A stretch of 64,000 nucleotides of DNA, taken from the NCBI GenBank assembly GCA_944472155.2, contig OX235279.1, positions 156,758,199 through 156,822,198 of the forward strand. The letters are read 5' to 3'. The translations under genes and the position numbers were made by a program. Source of the stretch: Trichobilharzia szidati. Its lineage: Eukaryota > Platyhelminthes > Trematoda > Strigeidida > Schistosomatidae. The notes below the pieces were generated by a model, which saw only the letters and a program-made list of their open reading frames with translations, made no database searches and was not told the origin of the DNA. Of this stretch, positions 1 to 9,400 are shown piece after piece. How positions within the stretch are numbered: position 1 is the first letter of the stretch; every line of letters begins with the position of its first letter.

Positions 1-84
1 AAATATGGGTAATTTATATAATAACTTGTCCATGCCTGTACAATTGGTATGTTCCTGCATAAATAGGAGTAAATATATATTATT

Positions 85-500
85 ATTACCTCTAGGACAG
101 AACTCGAGTTCAGATCGCTCATGCAATTCATCGAAACCAACGTATTCTTGTAGGTCATCAGATTATCCAGAAACTCAGTGAGTGCCATGGAGTCATCTCG
201 TAATTGACTACCGTTACCTTTAACACACTCGAAGACATTCCTTACAATCATCGAAGGTCTTCCAAACCTTTGACGCAGGATACGCATAGCCTACGTATAT
301 TCCCCCCTAGGTGGCAGAAACTTGCAACACTGTATTGCACTCGCCGCACTACCGGCACAATACCTCAACAAGTACATTATTTTCACTTCATCACTTACTT
401 TCAAACCCTCTAGCATGACTACGATTTCCTTCACAAAGTGAGGGAAGTCAGCAGGATTCCCTTCAAAGCACCCAGGATCGAACTTCGAAGGCCTTAAGCA
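85..500 (-). pseudogene. BEL/Pao-type Gag (DUF1759-like) fragment
   Basis: Conceptual translation of the minus strand gives a Gag-like stretch resembling the DUF1759 region of BEL/Pao LTR retrotransposons. In order it reads FEGNPADFPHF, then EVKIMYLLRYCAG, then AMRILRQRFGRPSMI, then LRDDSMALTEFLDNL. Family Gag proteins have the same order: a small aromatic-rich entry motif, a helix ending in Y-C-x-G-x-A, an A-x-x-x-L-x-x-x-F-G block and a D-x-x-x-L-x-x-F-L block. One in-frame stop precedes AMRIL, so this is a dead copy. No protease, RT or LTR is visible nearby. Family assignment is by pattern recognition; domestication is not supported because of the stop. Confidence 0.62.
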
Positions 501-1416
501 ACTTATCTCTCTGGATGGTATATATCAGACATAACATTACACACATTAGACAAATCATCAAGACTTACACTGTTGTCTGCCTCCAAAACGCTTCGTCCTT
601 TTTTAGGCTCAGGCGTCATCGAACTTTACCAATCGATCCAGAAAAGCTCCAAAAACACTCGTCCAAAGAAAACTTACAGATGCGAGTAGCCAACAAATAA
701 GACGAATAATTCCAGGAGATATCAGAAGCTGTCAATGTCCAGGTCTAACTACACTGGACTTAGCGCTGTCCTTAGAAGACCTGCAGCGACTGTGTGCAAT
801 AACCAACGCAGAAAACCCGAACACAGATTGGTGACTCGAGAATCCTTTGTTCTTCACCATTATGGAATCAACCATTATACACAAAGTCCAAGAATAAATG
901 TCATAACAATTAATCACGATAATACTTCTGATAGTATTTCTCCATCTTCTAACGAACAGTGAACAATGGAACGATGCCTGAAGTATGGGTGACTCCCGCC
1001 AAAATATGGAGTTGGTTTTGGGTAAATAACCATGAAATGATAGTTCATTCTTCAACTACATTGACACCAATGTTTGAGCAAGCTATATTTTCATCGAAAA
1101 TATCGTAGTTTCCATGCTTAGAGCAATGTGTTTGGCATTAAACATTGCAAATGTATACTGTCATTCCAAGGAGTCGCCAGCTCCTTCTTGTATATGCCTT
1201 GTAAACGCACTTTCAGTTCATGTACGCGTGTTATACAGTTACAGAAACTAATTTTACTTATGCTTGTCGAACATTTGCCATTATATTATTGAATGTTGCT
1301 TTTCGTTTGTTATACATATATTTTACGCTGTTATGCACTTTTTTGTTCACCTCGCGCTTTTTGAAATACGATTTTAAGTTTTCGCTCGTGCTTCTTAATA
1401 CAATGAGGTTCATCGT
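501..1416. other. Unassigned spacer
   Basis: Both strands carry open stretches of up to about 107 codons (for example 732-1055 minus and 1220-1591 plus), but they overlap each other, are rich in low-complexity or hydrophobic residues and match nothing I recognise. Part may be the upstream portion of the Gag-like fragment on the minus strand. No promoter or RNA gene is evident. Confidence 0.5.
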
Positions 1417-3470
1417 AGATTTAATAATAATAATAATTTACTTTATTCCAAAAACAGTACTTATAATACAGAATGGAATTTTCAGTATTTGTCGAAATAT
1501 TGCATCTGATTTACTTAAAATATGTATAAAATTCAAAATTCAAACTAAATTAACCAGAGGAATTTGTCCACATTTACGACATAATTATTAGATATAATAA
1601 TATTAATAACAGTTAGTTTGTTTCAAACGGTATTGTCGATTCAGTTTGGAAACTTTATCATGTTATAGATTATTGGATCTAATGTTCTGTTGATATGGTA
1701 TAGTGAGGGGAAATACAAAGTTAGCAGTCGTAATAGCTTAAAATTATGTCCACACTTATGAAAAAGTAAATAAATAAACAAACGAAAAAATTGAGGGGAT
1801 TATAAATATAAGGAATACAATAACAATAAAGTATGATGCTTTGAGGGTGAAGGAAATGGTTTATTTAGTGGTGCTAAGAAGGTTAGTTAGTTCATTTCTG
1901 ACGCTATTTTCATCACATAAAGTACGTGCTAAATATGGTATAGTGGAATTTTTATACCTAGACGTACGTGCATAAAGTCTCCTGAAAAGAATTCTTGTTT
2001 TACCTGAGGAGACACAAGGCTGGAGCTGCAGGTAGAGTGGGTGCTCAGAGTCTGACAAAATTCCTTTAGCGAATTTGTTGCATGACATCAAATGCCTATC
2101 AGTGACAATGCCAACGATATGGCCCAATTGAATACTACTCGTCCTACTGACAGTCTTCAGAATTCTACGAAGTATGACATAGTCCTTTTTAAGCAAACCA
2201 GGAAAGAATAACGGTGAACAGTAAAGAAGGATAGGTAAAATACACGAGTTGATAAACTGTAAGAGGAGTGGTTGGGTTATGCCTGAGTGCCTTAAGTTCT
2301 TAATGTAAAAAGTCAAACGAAATGTTCTTTTAGAAATCGCTAAGACATGAGAAGACCAGGATAGGTCAGAAGAGAGAACTTATCCAAGATACTTAACCTC
2401 AGACTTGCTTTCCATATCAGTGTCATTGATTTTGCAAGGGTCAACTTTCGTTTACATCGGAAACTGAAATTAACAGTCTGACATTTGGAAGGATTAAGTT
2501 TAAGGCCGTTAGACGACCATTTGCTAATTTCTGATAGAAAGTTGTTAATCTTAATACAGTCAAGCTGAGAGTTAACAGACATTGAAATAGTTAGATCAAA
2601 GTTCATTTCATCGGAGTGAGGCAAGTCATGCAAGAAGAAAGAAGACAGAAAAGGAGAAAGAACAGCGCCTTGAGGGACACCAGCCTCAGTAGGCAATGAA
2701 GTGGACGACCTTCCCTGACATACAGTGTATTGCTTTCTTCCTGAGAAATAAGAATGGAGCCATTTGACAACCCAACAGTCAGTTTGAGTTTCAGCAAGCT
2801 TGTTTAGTAAAATGTCCCTAGGTACTGAGTCGAAAGCAGATGTATAATCCAGAAAGGTGCAGCGAACAAATTTAGCCGCCTTGTCTAAGCTGAAGACAAT
2901 GTTATGATACAAGACTGCAGCTGCGTCCAAAGTACTTCTACTGTGTTTGTAGGCGAATTGCTTGGGATCGTTAAAGGCCTTAAGTGAAAGTTGAAGATTA
3001 AGTAAGAGCAACTTTTCCATAGCTTTCAGAAAAGAGGAAGTAATTGCAATGGGTCTAAATTTAAAACATGTCTCAGTAGACGACTTAGGAATAGGTACAA
3101 TTTTAATGTCCTTACAAACGGCTGGTACGAAATTTTTGGAGAAAGATTCATTAAATATGTCCATGAGAGGATAACACAGGATATCTGCAAAATTTTTAAG
3201 AATAACACTAGGAAAACCATCTGGACCCAGGCTACAAGAAGGGTTCATAGACTGGAGACATTTTAGAACATCATTTGTAGTAAATCCAGGGAAGCAGGTT
3301 TCATTAATACTTGTAACATTAGAAAGTTTGGCATTTGTGGGAGAATGTATGAAGGACTTGTTTAGTGTGCAAACATCAAGGGAAAAAGGAATACTGTTCA
3401 TCTGCTTACCACCAGTAATTTCCTTTAAAAGTTTTAAGCAGGCCACCCCACAATAGCACATAGTAGAACG
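1417..3470 (-). mobile_element. CR1-like non-LTR retrotransposon, 5'-truncated
   Basis: A minus-strand LINE fragment. The coding part (3461 down to 1861) is followed by about 440 bases of 3' UTR ending in an ATT/TAA-rich tail at about 1417-1435, the usual 3' end of CR1/jockey-type elements. Homology stops near 3470 in the middle of the ORF2 linker, so the endonuclease and 5' end are missing, as expected from incomplete reverse transcription. The RT resembles the CR1 clade known in schistosomes (SR1/pido-type). No target-site duplication was identified by eye. Confidence 0.8.
1861..3461 (-). pseudogene. CR1-like ORF2 reverse transcriptase, decayed
   Basis: The first frame (3461-2340) shows SLGPDGFPSVILK (the fingers motif), then FRPIAITSSFLKAMEKLL, then the palm motif A segment TFLDYTSAFDSVPRD, then the motif B segment AGVPQGAVLSPFLSSFFLHD. 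The C-terminal part (about 2316-1861) shows FINSCILPILLYCSPLFFPG and ends with IPYLARTLCDENS before a natural-looking stop. A frameshift near 2430 and a stop near 2370 separate the two parts. The motif C region reads MNF-DLTISM where relatives have a Y-A-D-D between the two blocks, so the second catalytic aspartate pair appears deleted in frame. The product could not polymerise DNA. Confidence 0.82.
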
Positions 3471-3845
3471 TGAAAACGTGGGTGTACTATAGCATAGTAA
3501 TCGGAGTGATTTTCAGTACGAGATGAATTGGTGAAAAAGACGAATCAAAACTGTTGCCGGATTATTATCATTCTGACTTTCATGGGTCTAGACATATTAC
3601 ATATTTTAAACTAATTCGGTTGTGTCTTCTCAAAGTGGGATCTGACATTTTTCTCGAGGTAAGCATCATCATTTTGTCTTGCCCATCGATACATTCATTT
3701 TAAATGGGTCAATCAATCCATGGTAGGCCAAAGTTGAAGTCTATTGTTTTTGTACACATAGTTTAAGATGTATGTGATTAATACAACGTGCTTCCATCAC
3801 GTTCAATAACCCTAGATTAGAGTTATGTGAAATAGTTGCAATTAT
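3471..3845. other. Unassigned spacer between two retroelements
   Basis: About 375 bases between the CR1-like 5' truncation and the first recognisable Gypsy codons. No coding similarity, LTR or tRNA-like box was recognised. Confidence 0.5.
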
Positions 3846-5370
3846 TTATTTATTTCACTTGACGGCAAAGCTGTTAAATCATTCGAAACTGTTAAGCACA
3901 TGTTAAACGAGAAGACGCTCTTAGTCAGACGCAAAAACGACGCTCCTTTTTCTGTTGACAGATACCTCGAACGTCGCCGTTGGGGGCAGCTTTACACCAA
4001 CAAGTACATGGTGAATGGCGACCCCTCGCATTCTGTTCAAAACGACTGAATCCTACTCAGTGTCACTATACCACCTTTGGTAGAGAGCTACTAGCCGTTT
4101 ATTTGGCCATCAAAACTTGAGACAGCTTTTGCTGTCTTTACGATTCACGAAGCTCTCACGGAAGCCTCATCAGCCAAACAAGATAACTATTCACCTCATG
4201 AGCTGCGACACCCTGAATTCATATTCCAATTTACCTCGGACATTCGACACGTAAAGAGTTGCGACAATGAAGTTGCAGACGCTCTGTCACTTATGTACAT
4301 TGACAGCATTGTATATTCCCATATCGACAACGAACATCTCGCAACTCTACAAAAGAATGATGGTGAACTAAGGAAGATTATGTCTTCTAGAACGACATCT
4401 TTAAGATTCACCGAAGTTCCCTTTGACAAAACCAAAGTAATCTGTGACACATCTACTGGTAGACGGCAACCCATTGTTCTAGCATCTATACGGCGCATGA
4501 TTTTTGAGAAACTGCACAATCTGTCACATCCCGGAGTCAGTGCTACTACCGAGCTGCTGAAAGAAAGATTTATATGGCCAAGCATAAATAGCAATGCCAA
4601 GAAGAAGACGCGAAATTGTTTGTCTTGTCAATGGGTGGAGGTTCATTGTCACACTAACGCGCCATTCGGTCGTTTCCATAACCCCAAATCAAGATCTGAC
4701 CACATGTATGTATATATTATATGGTTTCAGCTACATTTTCGCTTGCATCGATGGATTCACTCATTGGTCAGTAGCATTTCCACTAGCAGACGTGTCTGCC
4801 GAAACAGTTGTTAAAGCTGTGGGCGAAAATTGGATAGAAAACTTTTGTCATCTTGGTATACGAAGAACTTTAAAGGAAGACGTCGGATGCTGAGTTTCCG
4901 AGTTAGTATATAGTACAACATTAAGGTTACCAGGGGAGATTTTCACCTCAGACAACCAAGTTCCAAGTGATTTGACTGACTACGTGTATCTACTAAAGGA
5001 ACACATGAATGAGCCAAAAATATCACTTCCACGCCAGCAGTAAACACCATCATACATCCTATTACAACTGATAAACTGCACTCAAGTTTTCGTCAGGGGA
5101 AATGGTGTACAACGAACACTTCAACCTGCTTACGATGGTCCATTTAGAGTTCTACAAAGGAATGACAAAGTTATCACGGTAGAACGATCGAATAAAGCAG
5201 AAGCCATCAGCATTGATAGATTCAAACCAACGTTCCTTGACGACTTCTAAGACAACGATAGAGATCAACTAAATGACATGTCAATACCTTCAGTCACTAA
5301 AACTGTGACGTCAACAGAACAATCTATAAAAACAACTCGATCTGGCCTAAGCGGTTCTTTCAAATAATCA
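3846..5370 (+). pseudogene. Ty3/Gypsy Pol remnant: RNase H, H2C2 zinc finger, integrase
   Basis: Plus-strand Pol 3' half in several frames. The connection/RNase H part begins about 3880 and shows an A-V-G-G-like segment; its end reads FTSDIRHVKSCDNEVADALS (about 4228-4287), the characteristic Gypsy RNase H/integrase junction. It is followed by an H2C2 finger at about 4516-4632 (H-x3-H-P-G ... C-x2-C, written HNLSHPGV and CLSCQ). The integrase core starts at about 4726 with CIDGFTHW, carrying the first catalytic Asp. The C-terminal region at about 5130-5250 reads YDGPFRVL and SIDRFKPTF, and KTTRSG near 5330 resembles the end of CsRn1-like trematode Gypsy polyproteins. Several frameshifts and stops break it. 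Gag, protease, RT palm and LTRs are absent, so it is inert. Confidence 0.8.
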
Positions 5371-5515
5371 ATATTTCGCTTATCCTGAATTTTTCTTTTC
5401 ACTGTCTTTATTCAAAATTAACGTAAAGCTGCTCATTCATGTTACGCATATTTTCATACATTAACGACTTTTTTGCATAATTCCATTTACTCGTATAATG
5501 CTTTACACTTACGTA

Positions 5516-6100
5516 TTGTCATCTTCATCCGTTCGACGTGCTAGTGGTTGAAACGATGCTTCCTGGCTGGATAAGTGAGGGAATTGACCTCTGTTAAATC
5601 TCTCCCGTTGATGGTGATTGGTGCTGGTCACTGTTGTAGTTGTTGTTGTTGCTGTTGTTTGCTTATCTTCATCACTTCCATCTCGTCTAAGTTCACGCTG
5701 CCAGCCAGTCTCTTCTGTGAGTTTGTTGTTTTTCACCTACCTGTAAGTCTTCGAGTTTACATAACATTAGACATATATCATCCACGTGAGAAATCCAGTT
5801 CTTCTAGAGTCTTCTCATCGGTGGTCCAGCGTATTCCTGTCTCCCCGCTCCCCACTCCCCACTCACAGTCTGACGCACAATCCAGTCCACCACAATTAGG
5901 AATATCAATGAGGATAATAGGCAGTCTTTTATTCTCTTCAGGATGATGCGACTCAGTATCCTACTGGGCGTGGACAAGAGCATTATTCCACACCCATTCT
6001 TGCACAGTGAGGCGTAAGTCGCCCTTCTTCGGCAGCTTGACAAGGTAACCAGCCCTTCTTCCAATCGGCAGGTATCTTTCCTTCTTTCCAAACCTTATGC
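5516..6100 (-). pseudogene. RTE reverse transcriptase remnant with internal deletion
   Basis: Translation shows the RT block CGIMLLSTPSRILSRIILKR, then jumps directly from RIKD to CLLSSLIFLIVVDWIVRQ. In the better copy at 30-31.5 kb these blocks are separated by more than 100 residues that contain palm motif A (EKAFD) and motif B. The junction stays in frame. Downstream, the region equivalent to the Gln-rich stretch is present as TTTTT-rich shadow codons at about 5625-5665. The lesion removes a catalytic aspartate. Confidence 0.72.
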
Positions 6101-7059
6101 AGTAATGTCGTGAGCACATGTGTCTCAGTCTCTAGGTCCTTTAAAGTGACCAGTCCATTGATTTATTTGTTTCTCCTCCCTGCTCACCAGGTTGCTTGAA
6201 CATCTTTTATTGCTTTCATCATCTGTGTTGATCTGTTCCCAGATAGCGAGCAGCCTGGTTATCTGATGTTCTAATGTTCTGAGGTGTGTTTTACCTGTGG
6301 CCTGCCTGCCTGCCTGTTCTGCTTCAATTGGCGGCCAGTGTGTCGTAGAATTGTATTTGTCTTCGCCGGCACTCTTTTTCACTTTCTTCCTTATTCAGTG
6401 CAGTGTATATTGTTGTGAACTCAGCTTCTCCTTCTGTTGTCCATCTTTGTATTGAGTCATCTTCTTTTTCACCATCCTCCTCTCCTCATTTCTGTCAGCA
6501 TCTGGGTGTTAGTTGAGAGCCAGTGCTTGTCTTGTCTCTTCTTTCTTCCTAAGAAGGTGGTGAATTTCCCTTGAAAATAACTTTTAGAGAGTTCCAACAT
6601 TCTTCCATTCAGGCTTTCTCGGCGACACCATTTGGTGTCTCCAACTTTGCTCCGATCTTATCTGCAGTGGAGGTATGTATTTTTTGTAGTTTCGTCCTTC
6701 AGCTTCTGATTGTCGAATTTGAGTTGTGGTCTGTCTCCAGTTGTTCTGAAGGCTTTCAGCTTTGCGCTGAATGCTTCTTGAAATAGATGATGGTGTGAGC
6801 TCTCATCTGTTTCCTTTGTTGAAATTTTGTCCAGAAGGCTGCATCTCCACCTCCTTGAGCAACGTTGAGATGAAATCTATCTGGTTTGTGGTATGTCCGT
6901 CAGGCGAAATCCATGTTGTTTTGTGTATATCCTTGTGTTAGTACACGCTGCCTCCGATCACCAAGTCATGGAAGGTGCAGAAGTCTGTGAATAATTCTCC
7001 ATTCCCATTTATTTTACTGAGTCACAGCCTCTCGACTCATGAAGAGTTCTCTTCTTGTA

Positions 7060-7514
7060 TTATCTGCTTTCAGTTCGGTTGGCATTCATATCGCCCATCA
7101 GGATTTTGATGTCGCTATTCGGGATGTTGTTCATTAGTGTTTGTAGTTGTTTGTGAGAATCTTCCTTCTTCTCTTGCTCCGTTGTTTGTAGCATTGGATG
7201 ATTTTGACCCCCTGCCTTCCTTTTGAGTTGAATGTTGCTGCTATTATCCTGCAGAATGAAATTGGTTCCCACTGCATTGGGTCTTCAGCTGTCACTGGTG
7301 ACATCATGAAAGTGACAAACTGCCTCAGTGTGCTCGTGGTTGTCGTCTGGGTGACCAGACGGGAGTAGATTACTGACTCTCCAGTCGACAATTTGTATAA
7401 TCCACATCCGTTCCATCTGATCCCACGGATACCCAGCACTTCTATGCCATATCTACTCATTTCGTTGGCTACCTGGAGAGCAGTGGCGACCAGACTCGTA
7501 CAGTGTACGTACAC
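7060..7514 (-). pseudogene. RTE APE-type endonuclease remnant
   Basis: Two overlapping minus-strand frames give the apurinic-endonuclease-like domain. It reads QVANEMSRYGIEVLGIRGIR, then GLYKLSTGESVIYS, then WEPISFCRIIAATF, then IIQCY; in the next frame it reads NSDIKILMGDMNA, the conserved GD[FM]NA metal-site block. Order and spacing agree with RTE elements. At least one frameshift (near 7200) and a stop after NRTESR break it. It would nick target DNA in an active element. Confidence 0.78.
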
Positions 7515-7695
7515 CCAACTTCTCCTTTGTTACTCTTGCTTTTAATTCCTAATTGTAATTTTTATTAATTTGACCCCTAACCAGAAATTATTCTGGAACT
7601 TTCCTATCCATTTGATATAAAAACACGAATGTACAGCCTAGATGATGACTTCGTCGAAAAGAAAATTTTCTTCGCTGCAATTGTTTTTTTATTAA
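7510..7695 (+). mobile_element. Insert in RTE 5' end, resembling a PLE 3' region
   Basis: Compared with the RTE copy at 50.15-50.3 kb, this interval is an extra segment between the first endonuclease codons and the conserved 5' leader. It is T-rich and ends with the short motif GTACAGCC...TTCGCTG that also ends the PLE 3' region at 13.7 kb. I infer a nested PLE-derived insertion. Exact ends and target duplication were not resolved by eye. Confidence 0.45.
7631..7680 (+). ncRNA. Hammerhead-ribozyme-like motif, copy F (best copy)
   Basis: Three nested or adjacent helices can be drawn. Helix I is CAGC 7634-7637 with GCTG 7674-7677. Helix II is GAC 7647-7649 with GTC 7653-7655. Helix III is AAGAA 7659-7663 with TTCTT 7668-7672. 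Between I and II lies CTAGATGAT (canonical CTGATGA with an extra A and an extra T), between II and III lies GAA followed by the A of helix III, and C 7673 sits where cleavage would occur. This is the type I minimal layout reported for Penelope-like elements. The core is not canonical, so activity is doubtful. Folding was done by eye. Confidence 0.4.
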
Positions 7696-7990
7696 CTCTT
7701 GCTTTCATTGAGAGAAGAAACATCATCTGGCTGACTGGCTTGCCGAATGCAGGCTTTCACTAACCTGCTGTGTCATTCCCCTTCTTCGATTCGAGCGAAT
7801 AATAAAATTATTGTTATTTGAATCTTTTGTATTTGTAATATATTTTGTGTGCGCTGGAGTTTCTGTAGCGGTTTGATGGCTTTTGTAGTGTAAGGTCTCT
7901 ATCCCCATGCCCTACTCTCCTTGTTTCATCGGGCTTGGGATCGGCTAGGAAACTAGCAAGTTGATTAACGCGGCGACGCTGTTCTCAAAT

Positions 7991-8499
7991 ATGTCGTTGC
8001 ACAGTCCCATTTTCCGTTTGTGTTGTTGGGTTACGAGCGTCTTGTTGTTAAGCTGTTTACCGAAACCCTGCTCAAATCTCCCTGCAAGCTTGTGATTGGT
8101 AACTAGTTTCATTTCGTGTCAGTTTCAGCTGATTACTTCGTGAAATTTTACCCAGTATTGTTTCAGAGAACCACTATCTTCATGCTTACTTTCTATTAAG
8201 TAGGGACGAGAAACATTTATGTTCTTATTGCATTATTGCTATGTTGTACATCTGGTCGTCTGTTCACAGTTGTAGAGAATCTATGAGACAGTGATGTGCG
8301 CATTCCACAATGTAACTGTTGGATTTCTTCTCACATTGAAGGAAGTGTTCAAGGAGGAATAGGTGTTGTATGAGGCTTCACAGCTTAAAATAGTCGATAG
8401 TTCCATTGTATGAGCCATTGAGTGCCACTTCTAGATGGCAACCTTGACTCCACCTTAGCAACACAACCGGTTGATTCAATAGCTGTGCAGACGAAGAGA
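7991..8499. other. Unassigned spacer
   Basis: About 500 bases between the RTE 5' leader and the GIY-YIG remnant. No reading frame, RNA gene or repeat unit recognised; the right part may be upstream sequence of the GIY-YIG element. Confidence 0.45.
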
Positions 8500-8830
8500 C
8501 AAAACAGCGAAAGACGGTGACAAGTTCAACATATCATCTACAAAATTTACTGTGAGCGCATGAATTGAGAGAGATTGTGATGCTGGTCAAAAGAGGCGTC
8601 CCTTAGACTTTGAATCGAAGATCGTAAACTGGCTGTAAGAAGACACAACACGTATTCCAGCTTCATATCAATACAGGTAGAGAGCTGTGATGGATACTCG
8701 TTTGACAGGGAAATTTGTGGAGATTTTAGACAGCGCAATCACCGAACAAATGACAGGGCGTCACTAGAATTCCGCTACTCAGCCAAATCACAATTTGACA
8801 CATAGATTATTATACATCAAATTTATCAAC
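8500..8830 (+). pseudogene. GIY-YIG endonuclease remnant of a second PLE-like lineage
   Basis: Plus-strand frames contain LRLRIEDRKLAVRRHNTYSS followed by an S-C-D-G-Y-x-F-D-R-E block and VEILDSAITEQMTGRH. Retroelement GIY-YIG domains of the non-Penelope-sensu-stricto type have the order R-L-x-E-H-K-L-A-x-R-R, H-A-D/x-x-x-x-x-D-W-E-N-V-x-I-L, then an alpha-helical tail. The minus-strand fragment at 16.2-16.6 kb has the same blocks. Stops and frameshifts are present. A SINE sits immediately downstream, followed at about 9060 by sequence also found 3' of the 16-kb copy, so the SINE interrupts the element. Confidence 0.62.
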
Positions 8831-8835
8831 GAACA

Positions 8836-9018
8836 TTTTTTTCGATTACAGCTTGATGCCACACCGTTTTTCAGTACAAGTATGGAATTTTCAGCATGGA
8901 TACCGGTAGCCCAAACTTTGTATGCCGACCATAGATATAGGGCGTGCGTCAGCAGGGGATCGAACCCCGGATCATGTGCATGGTCGGCGAGAGTCCTAAC
9001 CACTGTGCCGCCGACGGA
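8836..9018 (-). mobile_element. tRNA-derived SINE, family A
   Basis: Reverse strand reads a tRNA-like head with an A-box-like GGCACAGTGGTTAGGACTC and a perfect B-box core GGTTCGATCCCC, a middle part with ATCTATGGTCGGC, and a 3' end GGTGTGGCATCAAGCTGTAAT followed by an A-rich tail (T-rich at 8836 on the plus strand). A second copy in opposite orientation lies at 19,862-20,050. Transcription would be by RNA polymerase III from the internal boxes, and mobilisation would need a LINE in trans. Confidence 0.85.
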
Positions 9019-9400
9019 CATAAAGGAATAGGTGACTTGAAAAGAGGTCAAATTGCAAGGCACTAAGAACGGTCAGTGCTGATGCAAGCTAACGACTGAC
9101 CACGACGAAGTTTGTCAGGAGGTAGATTTGTATCACTCATGGAGACGGGATTTAAATAAGTTCATACTTCACAGAGTGAAGTTTGTGCTGAAATTGAGCT
9201 GTATGAAAGAAAGACAATGAAAGCTACTTCGCAGTTGAAGCAGCATACACGTCAGAGAATGCAGGTATATCAGAAATATTTTCGGACCATCTAATGCAGA
9301 AAATGTCAAATTCACCTGGAATACTACTCTCTTTCCACCATGTGTGATGATGAGTATTCTGTGACATACCCATGAGGAGGGTGTCATATTTAACTGACTC
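9019..9400 (+). mobile_element. 3' region of the 8.5-kb GIY-YIG element
   Basis: The stretch from about 9130 to 9290 (GTATCACTCATGGAGACGG, then AAGTTCATACTTCACA, then ACAATGAAAGCTACTTCGC, then CAGAGAATGCAG) aligns with the reverse complement of 15,950-16,120, which lies 3' of the other GIY-YIG remnant. Shared order beyond the coding part indicates a 3' UTR or pLTR-like region. Beyond about 9300 similarity was not followed. Confidence 0.5.

Larger units (their letters stand above)
5516..7990 (-). mobile_element. RTE-like (SR2-type) LINE copy, internally deleted and 3'-truncated
   Basis: Minus-strand RTE-clade element. From 5' (right) to 3' (left): a 5' UTR related to the region near 50.33-50.5 kb, an APE-type endonuclease (7514-7060), the endonuclease-RT linker (about 7060-6130), and a shortened RT (6091-5516). 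Homology to the other RTE copies stops at about 5516, so the RT C-terminus and 3' UTR are missing. The order and spacing match the copy at 47.5-50.5 kb. A foreign segment of about 185 bases splits the 5' end (7510-7695). Confidence 0.82.

Noticed and set aside
1220..1591. 123-codon open frame resembling a membrane protein
   Set aside because: Runs into the 3' tail of the CR1-like element on the other strand; composition reflects AT-rich DNA.
5620..5665. TTG/CTG triplet run as an independent trinucleotide expansion
   Set aside because: It is the antisense of the Gln-rich segment of the RTE RT.
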